Notes under the pieces: model-generated
Database searches by the model: none
Told to the model about the DNA's origin: nothing
The model's input: only the letters and a program-made list of their open reading frames with translations
Assembly: GCA_043779285.1 (NCBI GenBank)
Contig: JAYWEL010000240.1
Coordinates: 1 to 7,295, forward strand
Reading direction: 5' to 3'
Length of the DNA: 7,295 bases
Origin: MGR-bin208 sp043779285
GTDB taxonomy: Bacteria > Bacteroidota > Bacteroidia > Chitinophagales > Chitinophagaceae
Shown: piece by piece, positions 1 to 6,497 of the stretch
Layout: each line of letters opens with the position of its first letter
How positions within the stretch are numbered: position 1 is the first letter of the stretch
Position numbers and translations under genes: made by a program

Positions 1-858
1 CCAATGTTGAATATTTTAAATGGTGGTGCACATGCCGATAATAAAATCGATTTCCAGGAATTTATGGTTATGCCGGTTGGTGCAAAATCATTCAGTGAAG
101 GTTTGCGTTGGGGTGTTGAAATTTTTCATGCATTAAAAACGGTATTAAAAAAGAATGGATTCAGTACCAATGTTGGCGACGAAGGAGGATTTGCTCCCAA
201 TATTCAAAGCAATGAAGAAGCTATTGAAATAGTATTAACAGCCATACAGGCTGCAGGATACAAAACAGGATCGCAAATTGGCATCGCTATGGATGCGGCA
301 AACAGTGAATTGTGGAATGCGAAAAAGAAAAAATATGTATTTCATAAAAGTGATGGCAAAGAAATGTCGAGCGAACAACTGGTAAAATATTGGGAGAAAT
401 GGGTGAAACAATATCCGATCATTTCTATTGAAGATGGCATGGCTGAAGATGATTGGAATGGTTGGAAAATGTTGACCGACGCAGTTGGCAAAAAATGCCA
501 GTTGGTTGGTGACGATCTTTTTGTAACCAATGTAAACAGATTGAAAAAAGGAATTGACGAATCGATTGCAAATTCCTTATTGGTTAAAGTAAATCAAATT
601 GGAACAATAACAGAAACAATCAATGCAGTAACCATGGCCCAGCATAATGGTTTTAATACCGTAATGAGTCATCGAAGTGGAGAAACTGAAGACACAACGA
701 TTGCAGATTTAGCAGTAGCATTGAATTGCGGACAAATAAAAACAGGCAGTGCAAGCCGAAGTGACCGCATGGCAAAATACAATCAATTGATCCGAATTGA
801 AGAAATGCTGGGTAGTTCGGCAATTTATCCAAAAGGAAAGATCAAATTTGGCAAATAA
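1..858 (+). CDS. eno: Enolase (phosphopyruvate hydratase), 3' part, truncated by window edge
   Basis: Enolase converts 2-phosphoglycerate to phosphoenolpyruvate in cytoplasmic glycolysis and gluconeogenesis. The frame is already open at base 1 (CCA, Pro), so the ATG at 4 is internal; about 285 of the usual ~430 residues are visible and the N-terminal domain lies outside the window. Counting from that Met, the barrel motifs appear in order: NGGAHADN (6-13), GDEGG (58-62, catalytic Glu), the metal-ligand regions MDAANSEL (96-103), SIEDG (141-145) and GDDLFVTN (169-176), the catalytic-Lys region LLVKVNQIGT (192-201), SHRSGETED (222-230), and IKTGSASRSDR (245-255). GSAS instead of the more common GSLS is, from memory, usual in Bacteroidota. 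All catalytic residues visible here are kept. The stop is followed by 50 bp and then the division-protein gene, an eno-ftsB type arrangement also seen in other phyla. Identification is essentially certain; only the 5' end is missing. Confidence 0.98.
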   Translation, partial: PMLNILNGGAHADNKIDFQEFMVMPVGAKSFSEGLRWGVEIFHALKTVLKKNGFSTNVGDEGGFAPNIQSNEEAIEIVLTAIQAAGYKTGSQIGIAMDAANSELWNAKKKKYVFHKSDGKEMSSEQLVKYWEKWVKQYPIISIEDGMAEDDWNGWKMLTDAVGKKCQLVGDDLFVTNVNRLKKGIDESIANSLLVKVNQIGTITETINAVTMAQHNGFNTVMSHRSGETEDTTIADLAVALNCGQIKTGSASRSDRMAKYNQLIRIEEMLGSSAIYPKGKIKFGK

Positions 859-908
859 GTCTTAAGTTTATTAAACTTTCCGAAGGCACATATACGGCAT
901 AATTAGAT

Positions 909-1229
909 ATGTACCTTATTCCATTGAAAATGAAATATTTAAAACACATATCCTTTTTTCTTAAAAACAAATACCTGGTAACAGGTTTGGCATTTGTAGT
1001 TTGGTTACTTTTTTTTGACAAGAACGATTTTTATACACAGCATCAACGAAGCAATGAATTGACTGAATTAGAACAGAGTAAGAGCTTCTATGCAAAGGAA
1101 ATAGCTTCGGTACGCAATGAGTTAGAACAATTAGAATCCAATCCAGCAACCTTAGAAAAATATGCCCGAGAGAAGTTTTATATGAAACGGGACAATGAAG
1201 ATGTCTTTATTATTAAGGAAAACCAATAA
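909..1229 (+). CDS. FtsB/DivIC-like septum formation initiator protein
   Basis: Small bitopic inner-membrane protein of the FtsB/DivIC family, expected to pair with an FtsL-like partner in the divisome and help activate septal peptidoglycan synthesis. The 106-residue product has a short basic N-terminus, one hydrophobic segment at about residues 22-36 (LVTGLAFVVWLLFF lies inside it), then a charged, heptad-like coiled coil at about 45-78, and a conserved tail at about 78-102 with the motif LEKYAREKFYMKRDNEDVF. That tail is the clearest family mark. The length is typical. An internal ATG at 930 (Met8) would also give a complete protein beginning MKYLKHISFF and may be the true start; neither has a recognisable ribosome site, as is common in Bacteroidota. 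It sits 50 bp after eno in the same direction, so co-transcription is plausible. The family call is strong; the choice between FtsB and DivIC names is not resolved. Confidence 0.9.
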   Translation: MYLIPLKMKYLKHISFFLKNKYLVTGLAFVVWLLFFDKNDFYTQHQRSNELTELEQSKSFYAKEIASVRNELEQLESNPATLEKYAREKFYMKRDNEDVFIIKENQ

Positions 1230-1343
1230 ACCAGGGTCCAATTTTTTTTTGCGGGGCACAATATCATTACCTGTTCGCCGTTTAATAAATGGATTTTGGT
1301 TTTAAACATTTTTACTTCACGACTGGACATTAAAGGATTTGCT

Positions 1344-1586
1344 ATGGTTAATTTTAAACCCGAGGATTTATTACTTTATTTATACAACGAAACGACAGTT
1401 GAACAAACCGCGGAGATTAAGAAAGCGTTGAAAGAAGATTGGACTCTCCGTGAAAAACTCGCTGTATTAAAAACTTCCATGCAAAGATTAAACAGAATTA
1501 CAGAGTCTCCCCGCACGGAAATAGTCATTAATATTCTTAATTACGCCAGGGAAAAAGCGGATGATTTGCAATATCACAAAAACTGA
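1344..1586 (+). CDS. Small conserved-looking helical protein of unknown function
   Basis: An 80-residue acidic/basic, mostly helical protein starting MVNFKPEDLLLYLYNET. I do not recognise a named family with confidence. The opening, an E-D-L-L-x-Y-L-Y pattern followed by E-T-T-V-E-Q-T-A-E-I-K-K-A-L and W-T-L-R-E-K, resembles the N-terminal helical segment of Bacteroidota anti-sigma-like proteins, but there is no zinc-binding His/Cys set and no membrane segment, so a regulatory role is only a guess. The same frame is open from an ATG at 1296, giving 96 residues, but the extra 16 residues (MVLNIFTSRLDIKGFA) look like translated leader, so the ATG at 1344 is preferred. It lies 114 bp after the FtsB-like gene and 43 bp before nth, all in one direction. 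Similar small proteins occur, from memory, in Chitinophagaceae; this was not checked. Confidence 0.7.
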   Translation: MVNFKPEDLLLYLYNETTVEQTAEIKKALKEDWTLREKLAVLKTSMQRLNRITESPRTEIVINILNYAREKADDLQYHKN

Positions 1587-1629
1587 ACTATTCATCTTCA
1601 CCTATCTTAGCGGTCAAGAATATTTTTGA

Positions 1630-2271
1630 ATGACTCGAAAAGAACGTTTTCAATTTGTTATTGATTATTTTCAGCAACATGCCCCGGAGGCAGAAACGGA
1701 GTTATTATATGATTCTCCATTCCAGTTATTGGTTGCCGTTATTCTTTCGGCCCAATGCACCGATAAAAGGGTAAACCTTACCACACCGGCCATTTTTGAA
1801 AAATACCCCGATGCCGGTTCTTTAGCTAATGCAGATTTTGATTCTTTATTTTCTATCATCAAAAGCATTTCTTATCCTAGCAATAAAACCAAACATCTTA
1901 TTGGAATGGCGGGAAAAATAATGACTGAATTTAATGGAGAAATTCCAATGACAGTTGATGAATTGGTAACCCTGCCTGGGGTTGGCCGTAAGACAGCCAA
2001 TGTAATTACTTCGGTTATAGACCAACAACCCAATATGGCCGTAGATACGCATGTATTCAGGGTTTCAGCAAGGCTTGGTTTAACACTACATGCGAAAACA
2101 CCCCTGGCCACTGAAAACCAATTGATACAGCACATTCCAAAAGAACTGATTCATAAAGCACACCACTGGTTAATTTTACATGGACGTTATACCTGTACAG
2201 CAAGAAGTCCAAAATGTACGCAATGCGGTCTTACCTCGATTTGTAAATATTATCAAAAAGCAAACAAATAA
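1630..2271 (+). CDS. nth: Endonuclease III (DNA glycosylase/AP lyase)
   Basis: Base-excision repair enzyme that removes oxidised pyrimidines and cuts the abasic site by beta-elimination. The 213-residue product has the usual length. It shows LSAQCTDK (39-46), the helix-hairpin-helix LPGVGRKTANV (115-125) carrying the catalytic lysine K121, the catalytic aspartate D139 in VDTHVFRV (138-145), and the C-terminal 4Fe-4S ligands C189, C196, C199 and C205 with the family spacing C-x6-C-x2-C-x5-C. The ISYPSNK stretch (80-86) replaces the GLYNSK type of E. coli; from memory this is typical in Bacteroidota. The gene begins 43 bp after the small unknown gene and converges on the oxidoreductase gene across a 437-bp gap. 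Its last 11 codons are repeated, with changes, 370 bp downstream (part of the direct repeat). The enzyme itself looks intact. Confidence 0.97.
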   Translation: MTRKERFQFVIDYFQQHAPEAETELLYDSPFQLLVAVILSAQCTDKRVNLTTPAIFEKYPDAGSLANADFDSLFSIIKSISYPSNKTKHLIGMAGKIMTEFNGEIPMTVDELVTLPGVGRKTANVITSVIDQQPNMAVDTHVFRVSARLGLTLHAKTPLATENQLIQHIPKELIHKAHHWLILHGRYTCTARSPKCTQCGLTSICKYYQKANK

Positions 2272-2356
2272 ATTTTATCATAAGTATAAAAAAATCCATC
2301 GACATGACCACTGGATTTTCAATTAAATTTTTATACAGTTATGTTAAATGCTTTTT
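2239..2356. repeat. Direct repeat, copy A (nth tail + terminator + korA tail)
   Basis: This 118-bp stretch matches 2609-2726 without gaps at an offset of 370 bp. By hand I count 9 differences (2249, 2250, 2251, 2310, 2311, 2334, 2339, 2342, 2344), so 109 of 118 bases agree. It starts inside the true 3' end of nth (from codon 204). Its right end, read on the minus strand, gives K-K-H-L-T then TAA, a variant of the real oxidoreductase tail K-K-H-L-A TAG. Copy A is therefore the genuine end of nth plus an orphan end of korA. Confidence 0.93.
2291..2319. terminator. Weakened terminator hairpin in copy A
   Basis: AAAATCCA (2291-2298) pairs with TGGATTTT (2312-2319) across a 13-base loop. Two substitutions at 2310 and 2311 remove the three inner base pairs present in the other copy. 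It lies 20 bp after the nth stop and may still act as a weak nth terminator, which is inference. Confidence 0.55.
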
Positions 2357-2456
2357 CCTATTTTCCTCACATTTGAAAAAAATCCTCTACAACCCTTGAT
2401 TTTACAGCATTGATTTTTGAATATGGGTGTTGCAACGCTGAAAACAGTAAATAAGA

Positions 2457-2514
2457 GCCGCGAAGACGCGAAGTCACAAAGAAAAATACCTTAGTGTCTT
2501 AGCATCTTTGTGGC
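2457..2514. repeat. Imperfect inverted repeat built of 8-bp units (dispersed intergenic repeat type)
   Basis: A 25-base left arm (2457-2481) and a 25-base right arm (2490-2514) are separated by 8 bases. They pair at 19 of 25 positions, with two of the mismatches being G-T wobbles. Each arm is made of three 8-bp units: CGCGAAGA, CGCGAAGT, CACAAAGA on the left and CTTAGTGT, CTTAGCAT, CTTTGTGG on the right. From memory, similar sequences of the type GCGAAGACGCGAAG...CTTTGTGGC are scattered between genes in many environmental bacteria. Its function is unknown to me. Confidence 0.8.
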
Positions 2515-2524
2515 AAAAAAATCT

Positions 2525-2580
2525 GTCCTGAAGGCCTGCCCGTGCCGGTAAGGACGGGGATGAATCCGTTCGAACGGGCA
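2525..2580. repeat. GC-rich palindromic block with two overlapping stems
   Basis: In an AT-rich gap, this block is GC-rich. TGCCCGT (2537-2543) pairs perfectly with ACGGGCA (2574-2580); GTCCT (2525-2529) pairs with AGGAC (2551-2555); the two stems interlock, so they are alternatives or form a pseudoknot. CCGTTCGAACGG (2566-2577) is a perfect 12-bp palindrome. It resembles REP-like intergenic elements, but no second copy is in the window. Confidence 0.6.
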
Positions 2581-2608
2581 CAATGAAACACATAAAAAAA
2601 TAAATAAT

Positions 2609-2726
2609 ATTTGTAAATTCCATCAAAAAGCAAACAAATAAATTTTATCATAAGTATAAAAAAATCCATCGACATGACCGATGGATTTTCAATTAAATTT
2701 TTAAACAGCTAGGCTAAATGCTTTTT
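2609..2726. repeat. Direct repeat, copy B (orphan nth tail + terminator + true korA tail)
   Basis: This is the partner of 2239-2356. Read on the plus strand in the nth frame, its left end gives I-C-K-F-H-Q-K-A-N-K then TAA, against I-C-K-Y-Y-Q-K-A-N-K in the real gene, although no nth gene precedes it. Its right end is the genuine 3' end of the oxidoreductase gene, whose stop is at 2709-2711. Confidence 0.93.
2661..2689. terminator. Bidirectional rho-independent terminator in copy B
   Basis: AAAATCCATCG (2661-2671) pairs perfectly with CGATGGATTTT (2679-2689), an 11-bp stem with a 7-base loop. On the minus strand the stem ends in a run of seven T (complement of 2658-2664), so it should stop transcripts from the oxidoreductase gene, whose stop codon is 20 bp upstream. 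On the plus strand it is followed by a weaker T-rich stretch and could also stop rightward readthrough from nth. Confidence 0.82.
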
Positions 2727-4550
2727 TATTACATCCACCATTTCTGATTTGGCAATAGGAATACCCATCACTTTATTATAAGCAACAGCATCCACATTAT
2801 ACTGATCGCGGATAATTTTTATCAATTGCCCATTATTAATTTCCGGAATTAATACTTTATCGAAACGTTTTATTATTTCTCCCAAATTTTTCGGGAAAGG
2901 ACGTAAGTAACGGATATGTGCATGAGCCACCGATTCTCCTGCAAATTCTAATAATGCCGATTTAATGGTTCCATACGTTGAACCCCAGCCCAGAATCAAT
3001 AATTTACCTGAATCCGGCCCATTATCAATGGTTTGCAAAGGAATATGATCGGCAATTTTTCTTACTTTTTCTTCCCGGATATTGGTCATCAACTGATGGT
3101 TTTCGGGATCGTAACTGATATTACCGGTAATATTTTCTTTCTCCAGGCCGCCAATCCGATGCTCCAATCCGGCTGTTCCGGGAACGGCCCAGGGACGTAC
3201 CAAATTCTCGTCTCTTAAATATGGCAGAAATTTTTCTTCCCCATCACCCAATCCATTTTTAAATGAAACTTTTATTTCTGGTAAATCGGCAGACTGTGGA
3301 TATTGCCAAGGCTCAGCACCATTGGCAATATATCCATCACTTAAGAATATTACCGGCGTCATATGTTGAATGGCAATACGTACTGCTTCATAAACCGTAT
3401 CAAAACAATCGGAAGGAGTAGAAGAAGCAATTACAGGAATCGGGCATTCGCCGTTTCTTCCATAATATGCCTGCAGTAAATCACTTTGTTCTGTCTTTGT
3501 AGGTAATCCGGTTGAAGGACCACCCCGTTGAACATTGCAGATTACCAATGGAATTTCAAGCATCATGGCTAAACCCATGGCTTCGGCTTTTAGAGCCAAC
3601 CCCGGGCCAGATGTGGTTGTTACGCCAATTGAACCGCCATAGCTTGCGCCGATTGCAGAAGTAATAGCAGCTATTTCATCCTCTGCCTGAAATGTTTTTA
3701 CTCCAAAATTTTTATGCCTAGCCAACTCATGCAAAATATCAGTAGCCGGTGTAATGGGGTATGAACCTAAGAAAAGAGGCAGCCCACTTTTTTGAGATGC
3801 AGCAATCAATCCGTAAGCAACAGCCTGATTGCCCATGATGGAACGATATGTACCCGATTGCATTTTCGCTTTTTCTACATTGTATTGTGTGGTAAAAGTT
3901 TCTGTAGTATCACCATAAAAATAACCGGCGTGTAAAACCTTGATATTACTTTCGAGGATATCCGGCTTTTTGCCAAACTTGGCTGTAAGAAATTGTTCGG
4001 TACTCTTCATGTCCCGGTTGTACATCCAATATAAAAAACCCAGTACAAACATGTTTTTTGCACGGTCCTTCTCCTTGGTACCCATTACATTTTCCTTCAA
4101 AGCCTCACGAGTCATTTTGGTTATATCCATTTTAATGACTTCGTAATTATCCAGACTACCATCCTCCAACGGATTTATACCTTCCAGATAATTGGCCAAG
4201 CGTAGATTCTTACTGTCAAAACCATCGGTATTGGCGATAATCTTTCCTCCTTTTCTCAGGCTTTTAAGATTGGCTTTTAATGCGGCAGCATTCATGGCTA
4301 CCAGCACATCGCAAAAATCTCCGGGGGTATAAATCTGGTCGCTTGAAAACCGTAATTGAAATCCGCTCACTCCGGCTAGTGTTCCCTGTGGTGCTCTGAT
4401 TTCGGCGGGAAAATCGGGGAAAGTTGCCAGATCAATGCCCATCAAAGCAGTGTTATTTGTAAACTGGCTTCCGGTCAACTGCATCCCATCTCCACTATCT
4501 CCTGCAAATTTTATAACTACTTCCTGTAGTATTTCCTGGTTACGGCTCAT
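2709..4550 (-). CDS. korA: 2-oxoacid:ferredoxin oxidoreductase, fused gamma-alpha subunit (KorA type)
   Basis: Subunit of the enzyme that oxidatively decarboxylates a 2-oxoacid, most likely 2-oxoglutarate, to its acyl-CoA and reduces ferredoxin. The 613-residue product is the fused form. An N-terminal gamma domain (about 8-210) begins with GDSGDGMQ (17-24). An alpha pyrimidine-binding domain (about 235-415) carries YPITPATD (264-271), QAEDE (288-292), SGPGLALKAEAMG (314-326) and QRGGPSTGLPTKTEQSD (341-357). A C-terminal transketolase-like domain holds GWGSTYG (521-527), LRPFP (549-553) and IPEINNGQL (568-576). The beta subunit, which binds thiamine diphosphate and the iron-sulphur cluster, is encoded separately in this family; no such gene lies on either side here, although korA and korB are usually adjacent. 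The ATG at 4550 gives the expected MSRNQEILQEVVIKFAGD start. Substrate is inferred from family and cannot be proved from sequence. The gene reads intact, and its 3' end lies in direct-repeat copy B. Confidence 0.93.
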   Translation of the reverse strand: MSRNQEILQEVVIKFAGDSGDGMQLTGSQFTNNTALMGIDLATFPDFPAEIRAPQGTLAGVSGFQLRFSSDQIYTPGDFCDVLVAMNAAALKANLKSLRKGGKIIANTDGFDSKNLRLANYLEGINPLEDGSLDNYEVIKMDITKMTREALKENVMGTKEKDRAKNMFVLGFLYWMYNRDMKSTEQFLTAKFGKKPDILESNIKVLHAGYFYGDTTETFTTQYNVEKAKMQSGTYRSIMGNQAVAYGLIAASQKSGLPLFLGSYPITPATDILHELARHKNFGVKTFQAEDEIAAITSAIGASYGGSIGVTTTSGPGLALKAEAMGLAMMLEIPLVICNVQRGGPSTGLPTKTEQSDLLQAYYGRNGECPIPVIASSTPSDCFDTVYEAVRIAIQHMTPVIFLSDGYIANGAEPWQYPQSADLPEIKVSFKNGLGDGEEKFLPYLRDENLVRPWAVPGTAGLEHRIGGLEKENITGNISYDPENHQLMTNIREEKVRKIADHIPLQTIDNGPDSGKLLILGWGSTYGTIKSALLEFAGESVAHAHIRYLRPFPKNLGEIIKRFDKVLIPEINNGQLIKIIRDQYNVDAVAYNKVMGIPIAKSEMVDVIKKHLA

Positions 4551-4678
4551 TATGAAAAAGTATTTACGCTAATTTATGACAGTTTGGTTAATTGACATGG
4601 AATGATCTTACTTTATATTACAAAACAAACTTTCAATTATTTTTTTTACAGAACGTATTATAAAAAATTAAAAATATT

Positions 4679-5167
4679 TTATCGTCCATCTCCATCCAAA
4701 AGGTTTCCCAAACCACCTAAAATACTTCCTTCTTCTTTACGATTGTATGTACCATAAGCCAATATACGTCCGGCCAACCGGCTGATGGGTAATGATTGTA
4801 TCCATACTTTACCGGGACCCCGAAGTGTTGCAAAAAATAATCCTTCGCCGCCAAAGAGGGTATTTTTTATCCCTCCAATAAATTGAATATCATAATCCAC
4901 AGAAGGTTCAAAAGCTACAATGCATCCGGTATCTACTTTCAGTAGTTCGCCTGCCTGCAATTGTTTCTGGAAAACATATCCGCCTGAATGAACAAATGCC
5001 ATTCCATCACCTTCCAGCTTTTGCATGATAAAACCTTCGCCGCCAAATAAACCAGTACCCAATCTTTTCGAAAACTCAATACCGACTGAAACTCCTTTGG
5101 CAGCACATAGAAATGAATCTTTCTGACAGATCATTTTATACCAATGTGATTTATAAAATATTGGCAT
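4679..5167 (-). pseudogene. AIM24/TIGR00266 family protein, N-terminally truncated
   Basis: The family is a beta-rich fold named after yeast AIM24; its bacterial members have no established function. The 162-residue frame carries the C-terminal part of the family: ICQKDSFLCAAKGVSVGIEF (13-32), GGEGFIMQKLEGDGMAFVH (42-60), VDTGCIVAF (78-86), FGGEGLFFATLRGPGKVWIQ (105-124) and a Gly-rich end GSILGGLGNLLDGDG. Full-length relatives that I recall are about 220-270 residues, with roughly 115 residues ahead of the I-CQKD motif. Here only 11 unrelated residues (MPIFYKSHWYK) precede Met12, and upstream the frame soon meets stops. The missing part cannot be hidden as a frameshift, because the protease gene begins to occupy that DNA about 200 bp upstream. 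The breakpoint is near 5134. It is transcribed in the same direction as korA, 128 bp before it. Whether the remnant is translated is unknown. Confidence 0.85.
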
Positions 5168-5363
5168 ATTTTATAAATCTTACAGTGGTAAATGCCGATG
5201 GTATCAAACAAATAGTTGAATGAGGCGATAGCCGATATTGGACTATATTGTTTCGATTTTAGTAAGACAGGGCGAAATTATAAAACAAATGCCGACCGAT
5301 TATTCTTTAATCGACATTTTGACAATCTCTTTTAAGCATACCACCCCTTCTACTGCTATTTCA

Positions 5364-6497
5364 TTACTTTTTGAGCACCGATTTAGTTGTCCATTTTTTC
5401 CCATCCCAAACTCGCAAATAATAAAGTTCAGCTCGCAAATCATTTAAATTAATAGCAGCCTGATTTGTTCCGTTAGTATATTTTTGGTGTCGTAATACAG
5501 TTCCGAACTTATCCGTTAATTGTAATTCATAAAACTTTTTATTGGGGTTAGCAGAAGGCTTTCCTAATTCATCTACCACTTGTACAGATATAGTACTGCT
5601 CGTTGGGTTGGGTGATATCATTATTTTTAGTCCACCGCCTGAACAATCTGGTGCAAAAATATAACCATCTTCATCAATGGATTGAAAACTGCCACAGGGG
5701 TTTGTAGCAACAACCCGAATAGTGTAATATTGTTCTCCGGAATTATAACCTAAAGGAAAATCAGCAGTGTTACTATTTCCTGATTGCTTTAAAACAAAGG
5801 GGTTTGATGGATTACTTTCGTCTTTAGAATACCAAGCATAATTTGTGGCTGATGGAACGGCTGCTACTGCTCCGAAAAAATAAGGTCCCACCTCACAGGT
5901 AATATCTTTTTGTGTAAAATTAATGGCGTTTGTACCGGTACCAATCGTAATATTTTTTTCATCAATATATCCACCAGCAGTTGCCCTTATTACTGCGATG
6001 CCGTTACCAGTTTGTTGCAGAGTCACAGTATTTGTATTTTGTCCACCAATAATTGTTGCAGGGCCAGAAACAACACTCCAGGTAATGCGTAAACATGAAA
6101 GGTTCTGTGCTGTAACATTGCCTGAGGTGCAAATTGGTTCAGTTCGTTCGTTTACTCTAAAATAATTATTAATAAAAGCTGCTCTCGGACCTCCTTGAGC
6201 AAACATTGCCCGCATCCTGTTTGTTTGGCCTTGCGTAAAAATATTTTTGCAGCCATCCACGGAATAGTCCATGTAATTCATAAACATATCTCCATTGGGG
6301 CCATTTGTACAACTAATATGTGGAAATGCAGGACATATACCAAATATAGTTTCATTAGGGCCAGCCTGATTAGGCGTATCATCGCATTGATCAGTACCGG
6401 TACATGCAGTTCCATCATCACCCCAAATATGCAATAAATTAAGCCAGTGACCAACCTCATGTGTTGCAGTACGACCTAATGCGTAAAAAAAATTCAG
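5364..6497 (-). pseudogene. Secreted M43 metalloprotease, C-terminal part with catalytic motif and T9SS sorting tail (frameshifted)
   Basis: This is the second half of a zinc metalloprotease of the pappalysin/cytophagalysin type (MEROPS M43), displaced by one frame from its N-terminal half. The open frame runs from 6497, just after a TAA, and starts L-N-F-F-Y-A-L-G-R-T-A-T, leading into the zinc motif HEVGHWLNLLH (joined-protein residues about 257-267) and the Met-turn MNYMDY (about 317-322). Cys-rich loops lie between them. Next come about 200 residues of beta-rich, Ig/PKD-like sequence (TWSVVSGPATI, GNGIAVIRATAGGY, YAWYS). A type IX sorting domain ends it: ISPNPTSSTISV, then YELQLTDKFGTVLR, then LYYLRVWDGKKWTTKSVLKK. 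There is no normal start at the left edge; the first usable one is a TTG at 6434, inside the zinc motif, so a separately made active protein is unlikely. The joined protein would be about 621 residues. Confidence 0.87.

Larger units (their letters stand above)
2357..2608. other. Non-coding spacer between the two direct repeats
   Basis: This 252-bp stretch separates the two repeat copies. I find no credible gene in it. From left to right it holds about 100 bp of AT-rich unique sequence, including a weak stem CAGCATTG (2405-2412) with CAACGCTG (2433-2440, 7 of 8 pairs); then the 8-bp-unit inverted repeat at 2457-2514; then a GC-rich palindromic block at about 2525-2580; then an A-rich run into copy B. 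If the flanking repeats come from a tandem nth-korA duplication, this is where the body of the first korA and the second nth would have been. I see no clear remnant of either. Confidence 0.75.

Noticed and set aside
864..878. Palindrome AAGTTTATTAAACTT after eno, as a terminator
   Set aside because: Only five AT-rich pairs can form around a real loop and no T-run follows; the next gene is 30 bp away in the same direction.
1242..1250. Run of nine T after the FtsB-like gene, as a terminator
   Set aside because: There is no stem of useful length directly before it.
1621..1628. TATTTTTG as a Bacteroidota -7 promoter element for nth
   Set aside because: It touches the start codon and has no TTTG about 19 bp upstream, so it is probably chance in AT-rich DNA.
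2239..2726. CRISPR array or insertion-sequence ends
   Set aside because: There are only two long repeat copies in direct orientation, with no short regular spacers, no transposase and no terminal inverted repeats.
5297..5313. Hairpin CGATTA-TTCTT-TAATCG downstream of the protease, as its terminator
   Set aside because: A 6-bp AT-rich stem without a T-run on the minus strand; too weak to call.
5238..5447. Plus-strand frame of 69 codons across the end of the protease
   Set aside because: About 40% of it is antisense to the T9SS sorting tail and it resembles nothing known to me.
6485..6492. Eight-T run as a programmed frameshift or slippage site
   Set aside because: The in-frame stop comes before the run on the coding strand, so slippage there cannot rescue the frame.
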